From Dermatemys mawii (taxonomy: Eukaryota; Chordata; Testudines; Dermatemydidae): a stretch of 64,000 bases of DNA. Numbering within the stretch: position 1 is the stretch's first letter; each line of letters begins with the position of its first letter. The stretch lies in NCBI GenBank assembly GCA_007922305.1, contig ML677387.1:70169-134168 (forward strand), given 5' to 3'. The notes beneath the pieces are model-generated. The model saw nothing but the letters and a program-made list of their open reading frames with translations, made no database searches and was not told the DNA's origin. This document shows positions 1 through 11,800 of this stretch, one piece after another. The position numbers and the translations under genes are program-made.

Positions 1-310
1 CCCCCAGCCAGAGCTTACCCCCCACTGCACCCCAACCCTCTACCCAAGCCCTGAGCCCCTCCAGCACCCCAAACCCCTCATCTGCAGCCCCAGTCAGAGC
101 CCTCCCCCCGCATCCCAACCCTCTGCCCTAGCCCGGAGCCTCTCCAACACCCCAAATTTCAAAAACCCATAACCAGCCAGGGTCCGGGCAAAGGGGAGAG
201 GGAGTGCAAGGTAAAAATTTTGTCTAGGGTGCAAAATATCCTTGCACTCCCCCCCACCCCTGCTCACCCCATGTGTCCTGATATTTCGCTCTTGCAATTT
301 GGTCACCCTA
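1..310 (-). mobile_element. hAT-like element, terminal part, cut by window edge
   Basis: The segment ends in GGTCACCCTA, which is the reverse complement of the TAGGGTGACC terminus at 47411. The adjoining sequence (a clause reading tgtcctgatatttcgctctt, then a G-poor tract about evenly rich in C) matches 47411-47760 in reverse orientation, so this is another copy of the same family. The other end lies outside the window, so no target duplication can be tested. The open frames here are products of repeated C-rich sequence and are not genes. Confidence 0.7.
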
Positions 311-378
311 CTCATAACACTACCCGCATTCCCCCCACATGCACTTTGTTCACCCCCCAACACATCCCTTCCAACATC

Positions 379-447
379 AAATCATAGAATCTCAAGGTTG
401 GAAGGGACCTCAGGAGGTATCTAGTCCAACCCCCTGCTCAAAGCCAT
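379..447 (-). repeat. CR1 LINE 3'-end fragment
   Basis: The sequence reads as the reverse complement of the typical CR1 3' end: aatcatagaatctcaaggtt, followed by 'gggacctcaggaggt' and 'ctagtccaaccccctgctca'. The same signature recurs at 17221 and, in other subfamily forms, at 36446. Only about 70 bp are recognisable. Confidence 0.75.
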
Positions 448-3400
448 TTCTCCCACCTACACACTATGTCTCCCCAAAACGTCCTCTCCCTTCTCTCTGT
501 CACACACCAACTCCTCCCAACCTCAAGCATTTTAAAATCATTAGTCAGCTTCCCTCCAATAATAGCATTAACTTAAAAATCATGATGATTTTTTTTTTAC
601 ATTATAATTTTGGCCTGTTTTAATTTGCCTTTTGAGTTCTGCATCTTTACAGTGCACTTGGCTTCATGTTTTCAAGCCTTTTCCCACAGGTGCTAGCTGA
701 TGGACGATTGGTTTGGGGGTTTTTTAAGTGGATTTTTTTTTTTATTCCAACAGCTGCAGCTTGGGAGCTGGGGAGAGAGAACCGTCCTTCACTATCTCAG
801 GACTCAGAATTAAAAGTTGGCATCCCTCACATTTTCCTACACCCTACCTGTCTCAATCATAGCACAAATTAAATATATGTATTTCATATAGGGAACTGGT
901 TCCGCAAGCTTATTTTGCTGTAATCAACACCGATGATCCCGAATCTACTCTGTACACACAAGCTTTACCACTGTGAAGGCAAGGTGACCCAAGTGCACCA
1001 GATCTAGGGCTGGTGTGATTTAGGATATCTATCTGTACAAGGTTGATACTGAGACGTTGTACTATAAAACTGCTGTATTTTTGAATGCCTGTGTGTGAAT
1101 ATGAATCCCATCCTAGCTGCCATGGGTAGTGTCACATCCTCCTAGAACAGATACAATGGGGAACAGTTAAAATTCAACAACCCTGTTCTGCTGCAGAACC
1201 CTTGGAACAGTCGGTGAGCTAAAGCTCAGGCAAAATAGTTTTACACTACTCTCTTTGCAGAGAGCGAGGAAAGTAGGAGCAGTGGAAGTTTACCAGGAGC
1301 AGTACAGATGACCAGTCATGGGGTTAAATAAAGAACCACACCCAGGGAACTTGGAGCAGAAGGGAAGGGAATAAATTGGCCTAGGGCCCTGAAGTTGGGC
1401 TGGAAGACATGATTTCACTTCTCAGCCGACAAGCAGTGCCCTGCAGCAAGACTTTGGCCCCAGGCTAAAGAACGCCCAGCAATGGTGAGGAAACTGAAGC
1501 ATGGGAAATAGGTACAGGGTTTACTATTTAGTTTGATATGTACTCTCTTGTGCTTTATATGATTAAATAAAAACAATTGTGAGAGACTGGGCAAAGAGTC
1601 AGATTTGTTACATGGTAACATTTACAAGCCTCATGAGAGATTTAAAATGGTAAAGTACAAGCTCACACCTTAGGGTGAAGTTCTGGGAGAGGGTGTTTAA
1701 GCTTCCAAGGTATCTTGGAGTTCGGTTCAGACTGGAGGCCAAAGGGGTTCCATTTCCACGAAAGGGTAGCAGAGTGAAGTCAGTGCCCACGAAATATGCC
1801 AGAGACACAAAGGGAGGAAATAGTAGTGCAGCATTCTGAGACACAAGAAAGCTTAAACTGAGGTTCCACTGTGAGCAAACACGGGGCTGGTTGTCTAGGA
1901 TTTGTGACACAAGGGAACTACTGCACACGTACAAGGATTGTTTGATGGCTCTGAGCCATGGTAGCACTTGTACACCACTCCCCCTTCAAGCTGCTGCTGT
2001 AAATAGTATGGCCAAAATTTAACCCTTATAAAGCTTTTCCTAATCCCTTACCACAGTCTCCTTTGCTGGCCCTTAAGCCCAGCACCTCCTGTCCTATCCT
2101 TAGTGGACATTTCTTTACAACAGCAGTAAGCATATTTGAAGTCTCTTCAGGTCATTCCTCACCCACCCTCTCCCTCATCATCTTTTTTCAAGACAAAACA
2201 TGCTCCGTTTTTTTAAAAAAGCTTGTCCTCATCCGTCAGGGTTTCCAAACCTTTTATCATTTTTGTTGCTCTCTTCTGGACTCTGTCCATCTTAACTGAA
2301 GAAAAAAAGGCATACACATGCCTAAGATAATAAACCACATTATATTGTTACCCTGGCCCTTTTACACACCCCCCCCCCCCCCAATTGTGTGTTACTCAGA
2401 CTCATGTCACATCTAAGCTTAAACTGTTTCAAGTACTGACTTTGATTTCTATGACTAGCACACATTTGAAAAATTACAGTAAGTATCTCCTGTAATTTTG
2501 TCTGCTCATCAATGTTTCCCTTTCATCTGTTACCTCAAAGATTTCCTGTGAATTTCTGCCAAGGAATTACTTATTCTAGTCACTTTGTTTAAACTTTTTT
2601 CCCCCCAAATCAGTTTAATTTCTCTTCAACTGTGAGTCAGGAGTCATAATTATACTTGCTTTAATCTACATGAACAAAAAGCAGTTATAACTCTAGAGAC
2701 TGTTACATACGGGGTGTATTGGAATGTGGATATGGGGTATTTACTGGAAGAAAGTCTAGCACTTGGTAAATATTCCTCCAGAAATTCAGCACAAAGATGG
2801 AGGCCTTCTCTTAAATGGAAGATGTTCAGAAATTGTCCCACCTTTGATCTAGCACTGATGCGGCTACACTAAGACTAAACCAATGTCATGAAAATTGCTA
2901 AATTCTGTGTAGATGAGGCTACGCCGTCCTTGCCCGCGAGACTTGGGTACACTGGGAAAAGAGACTACCTTGTGCTGCTACAATTATTGTGACAGCCATT
3001 AGTGCATGGGTCAGGAGGACTGAAGTAATACAGAAGAGCCTCTTTCTTGTCCTGCTAGGTGGAAGCTATTGCTGAAGTGGAAGACTACATGGGAGAGTGG
3101 CAGGAATGCTCAACAGCTGGTGGTGTGTGAAAGGAGAGACGCTAGTTAGGGCAGAATTAACTTAAATTGTGGGCTGAAGGTTGGAAGTAAAAATAAAGCA
3201 TCTTAAAAAAAGCAAAAGATTTTACCCCTTTTTTCACTACTGATGTTCTTTAAGGGATCTATGCTGCTCAAGAGAACTAGTGTTTCTAACAGGGAACAAG
3301 AAGTGACCATGAGGAAGCCATGTGCAAAGGGACAGACACAGCTCACTCAAAAAGTAGAGTTCCCCTAAATAAAACCGCACGCACTCCAGCTATCATTTAA

Positions 3401-3671
3401 TTTCTTTATGAGAAATGTAGGTTTGTGATACAAAAAGGATGATGGTCTAGATTATTTGGAAGCTTGAGGGAGCTACTGCCTATGAAAACTATCACTTTAT
3501 TGAAGTATAGTAAATGGCATGGCTAGTATCTAGGGCAGACAAAATTTAAAAGCTGCTTTTGACTATAAAGCAGAGGCAAGGAGGCCTATCACACCTTTTA
3601 TAACACTGCATGATCAAATTCCTGTACAAACATTAACTGTTTAATATATCCTTATTACAGTATTCTGAAGA
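448..3671. other. Intergenic DNA upstream of DKK4, no gene seen
   Basis: I see no exon with conserved coding sequence and good splice sites. The stretch is AT-rich, has homopolymer runs (poly-T near 590 and 735, poly-C near 2370), and holds scattered short open frames that look random. Confidence 0.5.
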
Positions 3672-3790
3672 GGCATTACGTCCATTTTAATAATGGAGAA
3701 ACAGAGGCAAAAAGCCACAGAGAAAGTGAATGGTAGAACTAGGGTTTGAACTCTGGAATTCTTGACTCCCAGCCCTGTGCTCCCAGATCC
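3672..3790 (-). repeat. MIR/CORE-SINE-like fragment
   Basis: The + strand reads 'attttaataatggagaaaca', then 'gaggcaaaaagccacagaga', then 'gaactagggtttgaactctg', then 'gactcccagccctgtgctcc'. This is the reverse of the MIR core and tRNA-like head, including the B-box-like gtttgaact. The fragment is old and diverged. Confidence 0.65.
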
Positions 3791-4380
3791 CTTTGATAGC
3801 CAAGTTGCAATGGGACTCAGTAGAAATTATTTATGTCCCACATGAGCTGCATTAATAGCAGAATAAGCAGATCATATTTAACAACGTGGAGTGTTGACAG
3901 GAATCATACAAAACCAGCAGGCAGCTTATTCTTCTCCTAACTTTAAAACATAAGGACACAGTAGCTTAAGGCACACATATAGGTTTTCCACTTCCAATCT
4001 GTCCTAGGTGATGTTTTAACATGACAATCGAATGGCAAAGTTTTGACTGAGGAAGACTACTTTTCTGGTTGGGGATACTGAAGGCATGTCAAATTCTGCA
4101 TATAATCAGCAAGGTATTTGTAATTCAGTTCCAATTATTTCAAGTTAAGGCAATTTGATACAGATGATAGTAAAGATACCAATCAAATTTTGTGAAGATA
4201 TATATTCTGTGACTTTATTACTAGTATAATGCCCCCCACCCCACCAACTTGAGTCAGGATCAAAGCAGATACATAGCCTAGTTTTCAAAATGAGCACTAG
4301 GTTCTAAGTTTTGTTCCACTACAGGAAGCAGAAAGGCTTTCACAAACAGATATTTGACTCAAGCAGGGATTATTTTAGCA

Positions 4381-5160
4381 CAGGGGTGGGTAAACTTTTT
4401 GGCCCGTAGGCCACATTGGGGTTCAAAATTATGAGGAGGGCCAGGTAGGGAAGGCCCCGCCCCCTTGCAATCCCCCCCACTCCTTGTCCCTGATCGCCCC
4501 GTGCAGAGACACCCCCCCCCACTCTAACTGCCACCCAGGATCCCACCCCATAAGCCCCCCGCTTTGTTCCGACTGCCCCCTCCCAAGAGCCTCCACCCTA
4601 ACCAGCACCCCTCCAGAACTCCACCCCATAACTATGCCCCCCTGCTGTTTGTGCCTGGACTGCCCTCCTGAGCCCCCTAACCACCACCACCACCCCAGGA
4701 CCCTCCCCCTTGCTTACCTTCCAGCGCTCCAGTGCTGGGCTCTGCCTCGGCTGTATCCAGGCCAGGGAGCGTGTGGCCCCACGGCTCCCTGTGCTGGGCC
4801 CAACACCTGGATCAAGAGCACCGGACCGGGAGCGTAGAAGCCCCGCGGCTGCTCCCTGCGCCCGGCCTGGCCGGGAGCGCTGGGGCCCCGCAGCTGCAGT
4901 GCCACACTCCTGGGCTGGCCCCCAGCCGGGGGCCCTGCGGTGCCCACCCCACAGCCAGGAGCGGATCACCACATGGCCCCTGGCCCAGGAGCGCTAAGAC
5001 CGCATGGCTCCTCGCGCTCCGCCCAGCCCTGGCTGGGAGCGCAGGACCCTGGAGCATACCGTGCTTGACCCTGCCCCCAGCCCAGGAACAAGTTCACGGA
5101 CCAGATAAAAATGGCTGGTGGGCCACATGTGGCCCGTGGGCCGTAGTTTGCCCATCTCTG
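4381..5160. mobile_element. Non-autonomous hAT element, 780 bp, 8-bp TSD
   Basis: The termini are imperfect inverted repeats: CAGGGGTGGGTAAACT at the left, and GTTTGCCCATCTCTG at the right. The element is flanked by a perfect 8-bp duplication, TTTTAGCA, at 4373-4380 and 5161-5168. Eight-bp duplications and CAGGGGT-type ends are typical of hAT transposons. The interior is GC-rich and has no transposase frame. Related copies are at 18176-18935 and 59637-60475, and a related right end is at 12105. The antisense frames inside are not genes. Confidence 0.85.
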
Positions 5161-5168
5161 TTTTAGCA

Positions 5169-5428
5169 GCTGCCTTGAACCAAGTGATAATTTTGACTGG
5201 ATGCCAGAGCTAACCAGTTTTTTCTGTATTCCCACCATATCGGGGTAAAATGTTTAATAATTGGCAGACTGGCCAACATGAATCACTTTTTTTTTTTTGG
5301 AGCAAAAATTAGCTGTGAAAACAGATCTTAGAAAAAAAAACATTTTGCCAAGGAATTATGCAGGGCAGGAAATGCAGGTGATTAGCAGTGTCTGCCTTTC
5401 ATACAAACATCCTGCTCCTCTGCTGTCC
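5169..5428. other. Distal DKK4 upstream region
   Basis: No gene is seen. The stretch contains poly-T near 5287 and poly-A near 5330. It lies between the hAT insertion and the TCF/LEF-like sites. Confidence 0.4.
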
Positions 5429-5644
5429 CTTTGAACTAACTTTGATATGCAATAATTAGGAGTGGCTCAGCCCCTGAGGAGAGGTGGCAGCTGCTGCCCT
5501 ACTTCCTTGCTCATTTTATTGAATCCTTGTTTTGAACTATTGATCAAACAGATTTGAAGAGAGTTGTTGAAGTCTGGGTGGGATGAAGAGGAAGGAAATG
5601 AGGAGAGTTGGGGATGGAAAGGACAGCAAACTTGGCTATAAATA
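5429..5644 (+). promoter_or_regulatory. DKK4: DKK4 promoter: two TCF/LEF-like sites and TATA box
   Basis: CTTTGAAC at 5429-5436 and CTTTGATA at 5440-5447 fit the TCF/LEF core CTTTGWW, in the same orientation and 11 bp apart. A TATA box, TATAAATA, is at 5637-5644, so transcription should start near 5670, about 200 bp before the ATG at 5871. DKK4 is known in mammals as a target and feedback inhibitor of Wnt/beta-catenin signalling, which makes the sites plausible. The motif matches are seen directly; their function is inferred. Confidence 0.55.
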
Positions 5645-5870
5645 CCCCAGGAAGGACAGGGCTCCTCTCCACAGAGCTTCCTCCTAGGTTAGAGATGTAA
5701 AATGTAAGAAAAGGACTTGTATTCAAGAATTTTTCTTTAAAAAAGATTCACAAATATCCCGTATTTGCTGAATCTGATTTACTTGTTTTCAAGCTTCAGC
5801 ACATCTTAGACAACAGTGGAAAGCACTGTAGAATTCACGGGGGAACACAGATCAACCTGTCTGAAGAACA

Positions 5871-8800
5871 ATGGCAGTCTTGCTGCTGAGGCTCAGCTGC
5901 GTCTGTTCCCCAGTGGTAGCTCTGGTCTTAGACTACAACAGCATCAGGAGTTCAGCTGAAGTGCAGGGCACAAGAAAGGTGAGAGCTCTGGGGGTCAGCT
6001 GGGAACCTGAATTGAATTCAAGGGGGAAATGATCTCAGAATATTAGTAATATTTTGAAAACATCTCATGTTTGATTTCACTTTTTAAATAGAAGGATTAC
6101 AACTGCTGGGAGTAATGCTTGGTGCAGAAAGTATTAGAATTCTTAGAGGGAAAAACACAGTTATGTTCCTGACTCTAACAGACGCAGCTAAGTGATAACT
6201 GGAGGTGGATCAACCATCCTAGCCACAGAATTTTAATATCGTCATAGCTGTTGTGTATTTCTAAATTGCAAACATTTTAAAAATGGAAAAATGTGCCTCT
6301 TTGGGGAAAGGCAATGACATCAAGAAATCACCTTCTTCAAATATAAATGAAGTCAGAACAAGTGATGGCCCGTCAGCACTGATCAGCTCTTCAGCAGAGC
6401 ACTATGCTCTAATGCACTGAGTGCAAGATTGATCAAGCCAAGGCTGCTAGAGTTCTAATCTTGGTTGGGGAAGTGATTTGCTGTGTAACATTAGGCTAGT
6501 TACATTACTAGCACGTATAACACACAGAAACGTGCACAAACTGCTTCTTTAAAAAAAAGACGTCAGTTTTGTAAACAAGCTGTTCCTGTTACTTACTGAA
6601 GATCACAACTGCGCTGGGTCCAATACAGGATAGAAAGGTGTAGACCTTTTTCCTTGAGAGATTACAAAGCTTTGTAATTAGCCAGGCTGGGTAAGGAATG
6701 GTGTCCCTAGCCTCTGTTTGTCGGGGGGGGGGGAGGGATGGCAGGAGAGAGATCACTTGATCCCCACCTGTTAGGTTCACTCACTCCAGGGCACCTGGCA
6801 TTGGCCACTGTCAGTAGACAGGATACTGGGCTAGATGGACCTTAGGCCCTACTGGGTCAGACCATTCTTATGAGAACTCCCAATCAAATGAGAGGATCAT
6901 AGACCAGACACAAGAAAATTATTCCAAAAATAACTTGTTGGACTGATCAATGAAGAGGGCAGTAGTTTTTTTTATGGTGCGAGCAATGTATATTCTAGTC
7001 TAAATATTGATAATTTACAGCATTTTCCCCCTCTGAGGAAAGTTATTTTTTCTTTGTAGAGTTCACAGTGCATAACAGACCAGGACTGTAACGCTAGCAA
7101 ATTCTGCCTCACGCCTGATGATCAAGTGCCCTTTTGTGCTATCTGTCGTGGGTTACGAAGAAGATGCAAGCGTAATGCTATGTGCTGCCCGGGGACTATT
7201 TGTCTAAATGGTAAGTAATAATCATCTGGTTTCTGTGATATTTAAAGGTTGGTAGAAATTAGAACTATAAATTTATAATCTATATGGTCTAAACACAAAA
7301 GAGGTTGATGCCGGTTTTAAAAATTGTCCTGGTTTTCCCTTACTTTCTGCTAATGTTGAAATCATTGAACTCTCCAGTATTTCTTTAAAACAAGCAACTA
7401 TCTTTACCACTGGGCATCTGTAAAGTAACAAAGCAATAAAAGTCCTATACATGCATCTGAACACATTTACAATAGGGAAGTTGATAATAAGAAGTTAAAA
7501 CTGGTAGTTAGGAACTGCACACAATTCATAAAAGCTAAAGATATCAATGAGATTAAAAAAAGGCAGCTACGGCCAGTAGGGTTAAGGACAATCAGAAGGA
7601 ATTCTTTAATTGTATCAGGAACAAATTAAATCTGAACAATTTCATAGGTCTGAAATTAGATAAAAATGGTAAAGATATCACTCACGATACAGAAAAAGGC
7701 CAAAATATTCAAAAATAATTGTGTGTTTGGAAAGTACAGTAGAACCTCAGTTACAAACACCTCAGGAATAGAGGTTGTTCGTAACTCTGAATAAAACGTT
7801 ATATTCTTTCAAAACAGTATGAAGTCAATGTTCACTTGCAAACTTTTGAAACTTTAGTACGCAGAAGAAAGATGCTTCTTTTAACCATCTCAATTTAAAA
7901 GGAACAAGAACAGAAACAATTTCCTTACCTTGTAAAATCTTTTTGTTTAAACTTTCCCTTTATTTTTTTAGCAGTTCATGTTTAACCTAGTACTGTCTCT
8001 GTGTGTTTTGGGTTTATGGTCTCTGTTTGCTGCCTGATTGTGTAATTCTGGTTCCAAATCAGATGTGAGGTTGACCAGTTAGTCTGTAACATTGGGGTTT
8101 GTAGCTCTGAAGTTCTACTGTAGTTCAGTGCTGTTTTAATATATTACAATGATAAGACAACATGTTAACATCTTTGCTATTCCACCAGTAAGTAGGAACA
8201 GCTAATACTAAATATTTTTTAAATCATCAGGACTGGATAACCTGCATCCAAAATTTGAGAACTGCCAGACTTCTTCTCAATCATTAATATTGATTTAACA
8301 AATCTTGGAATACTGGAAAGTTCCAAAAGATGTGAAAATAAGATGATGTTGTACCAATGTTTACAAAGGGTAACAGGGATGATCAGGAATAACTATAGGC
8401 CAGTTAGTTTGACATTAATCTCAGGCAAAGTCATGGGAAGGATTATATGGGATCCAATCAGTAAAGAATTAAAGGATGGTAGCATAATTGGTTATATCAA
8501 CATGGTTTTATGGAAAATAGATCTTAAAAACCATGCATGTCTGAAGTAACAAGTTGGGTTAATAAAATATACAGAAATTAAAGATAGCTGTATTGACATA
8601 ATGTGTTTGAGTCCCACGTGACATTCTGATTACAAGTTTAACACTATACAAAAATCAATATGGGCCGTTTCAAATCGATTAGAAACTGGATTAGCTGCCA
8701 CTTACTAAAGGGAGGGGATGTTTCTAGTGGTGGTCTCACAAGGATCTGTTCTCAGCCAAATGATATTCAATATTTGTATCAATGATCTGGAAAGAAATGT

Positions 8801-11800
8801 AAAATCAGTGCTGGTAAAGTTCGCAGATGACAAAAATTGATGGAGTGATAAATAATTATGGGAACAGGTCACACTGGTTATATAGACTAACATGAATCTC
8901 TTGGTGGGGGGGCTCATTTGAACAGTGTGTGTTTTAGCACTGTCAAAAGCAAGGTCACAAACATGTAGGGTCACACTTATAAGATGGGAGACAGTATTTT
9001 GGAAGGCAGTGTTACTGAAAAGGAGCTGGGAGGCACAAAGATGCCTTGATCATGGTCTACAACTCCTACATAGGAAAGAGACTTCTAATAGCTGACAACT
9101 GGCTCTTTAATCTAGCAGAAAAAGGCTTGACAAAATTCAGTGGTTGGAAACTAAAGCTAGATAAATTGGGAGTAGAAATAAGGTACATATTTTTAAGTTA
9201 GGCTCATTAACCATTAGAACAATTGACTTAGGGACATGGTGGATTCTCCATCACTTGAAATCTTTAAATCAAGACTGGGATGTCTTTCTGAAAGATATGC
9301 TATAGCTCAGTGGCTCTCAACCTTTCAAGACAACTGTACCCCTTTTACGAGTCTGATCTGTCTTGAATACCCCCAAGTTACACTTGAAAACTACTTGCTT
9401 ACAAAATCAGACACAAAAATACAGAAGTCTTACACCATGCTATTACTGAAAAATTGCTTACTTTATCATTTATACCATATAATTATAAAATAAATCAACT
9501 GGAATCTAAATATTGTGCTTACATTGCAGTGTAATATATAAAGCAGTATAATCGAGTCACTGTTTGCTTGAAATTTTAGTTTGTACTGACTTTGCTATTG
9601 CTTTTTATGTAGCCTGTTGTAACACTAGTCAAGTATCTAGATGAGCTTCTGTACCACCCTAGAAGACTTCTGTGTACCCCCAGGGGTATGCCCACCCCTG
9701 GTTGATCACCACTGCTATATCACAAACAGACCTTTTAGGTTTAATGTGGAAGTTACTTGGTGAGAATCTATGGTCTGGTATGCAAAACGTCAGATTACGG
9801 TGATCATTAGGGTCCCTTTTATCCTTAAAATCTAGGCAGGTACGAACCTATAAAAAGTATGATGTACGAGGGAGGGAGGCAGAAGGTAACTAGATCCATT
9901 TTCACATCTGGAATAAAAGATCATGTCTCAAAGCAGCTATAGCACCATCCTCCCCCTCACTTCTGTCCAAAATTACAACCTTCCACCTTTACACCAGATA
10001 TTTGCAGCCAGACTGAAGAGGTTACCCCAACAGAAGGAAGAAGAACTGACAAACAGGATGGTTCTGATTCAAAAGGGACAACTCAACACCAGATCCAAGA
10101 AAACAACTCTAAAAAAGGACCTGTCAAATCTCCAAGCAATAAAGGTAAATTGGCTTAAAAGCAGGGATTTAATTGTATTCAATCTTGGAGGAGAAATATA
10201 TTCCAGATTAGAAAAGTAAATTTATATGGAAGCATGTGTATGTAATCTTCCTTTAGGAAAAGGAGGAGACCCCTAGCGTTCTATTACATAAAGAAAATTA
10301 ACAGATTGGTCCCAGCATGCTATAAAATTATGCACTGAGGATAACCGCTTTATCTCCTACATGGAAGTTATAATAATGCCAGTCACAGAATTAGGTGTTT
10401 TGAATATTAAATTGTCAGGAATTATGTTAAAATAAATGTAGAGAACAATAATCCCCATAAAAATCTTTTCTGTAAAAATATAAACTTATTTACTAGGTTT
10501 GGATAGGGCTCATAAATTCAATGGCTGGAAACTAAAGCTAGATAAATTAACCATTAGAACAACTGACTTAGGGACATGGTGGATTCTCCATCACTTGAAA
10601 TCTTTAAGTCAGACTGGGATGTCTTTCTGAAAGACATGCTATAGCCCAGTGACTCTCAACCTTTCAAGGCAACTGTACCCCTTTTACGAGTCTGATCTGT
10701 CTTGAATACCCCAAGTTACACTTGAAAACTACTTGCTTACAAAATCAGACACAGAAATACAAAAGTCTCACACCATGCTATTACTGAACAATTGCTTACT
10801 TTATCATTTATACCATAGAACTATAAAATAAATCAGCCTCGTCAATCCCAGGATTTTAGACACACAAGGTGGGAGAGGTAATTTATATTAAATCTCTGGG
10901 TAAGCTCAAAAGCTTGTCTCTCTCACAAATGGAGGTTGGTCCAATAAGATATTACCTCACCCACCTTGTCTTTTTACTCACCAGGAATATTTTGGCTATA
11001 TTCTGAACCCCGCTCTGGTGATGCAAAACTTGATTAAAAGCCAGCCTCCTGGCTGTTACCTGGAAATTCCCTTTTCATCAGGAAAAGCAGCTCTTTACCG
11101 CCCCCCTCCACAGTGTGCCTTTGGCATAGCGGGCACAGCTGGAGTGTCCTTGTTCTAAAGCCATTCCTAGCTTCCAACCACCTTTTGAGCCAGGGACAGC
11201 CAGGTTTAAATTATTGCAGCCTTTGGACCCTCAAACAGTTCTAGAATCCAGGCACCACAAAGCTGAAGTGCAATTATTTTCGTGTTCCTCTCCATCTCTG
11301 ACTGCATTAAATGCAGCATGGAATCTGGACCTACTTAGCAATTTACACTGTGCTCATCACTTATCACCTTTAATAAGTTAGAAACCTACTTTGCTAGCTA
11401 ATGGCTAGCAAACTAGCAAAGGCGTGGGCAGAGGTCAGGCTTTGTTAAAAGAACATTCAGCAATGCGCTGTTCACCATTTATTTAAATTGCGAGTCCTAC
11501 TACTTACTCAAAAATAATCACTTTTAGATTACTTTCTTAGCCCTGGTCTACCCTGGGGGCGGGGGGAGAAGAGGAGGGAAATCCATCTAAGATATGCAAC
11601 TTCCGCTAGAATAGCGTAGCTGAAATCGACATACCTAGATCTACTTGCCACGGCATCGTCACGCTGGCGATTTCATTGCTGGGGGTTGGGGTGCGGGCTC
11701 CAGCCGGGGATGCCGGCTTTGGGGTGGGGCTGAGGGGTTGGGAGTGCTCCAGGCTGGGATAAAGGGGTTTGGAGGGCAGGAGTTCGGGGCATGGGAAGGG

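Noticed and set aside
9923..10219. 98-codon + strand frame
   Set aside because: It overlaps DKK4 exon 3 in another frame. The phase of exons 2 and 4 requires the frame starting DICSQTEE at 9998.
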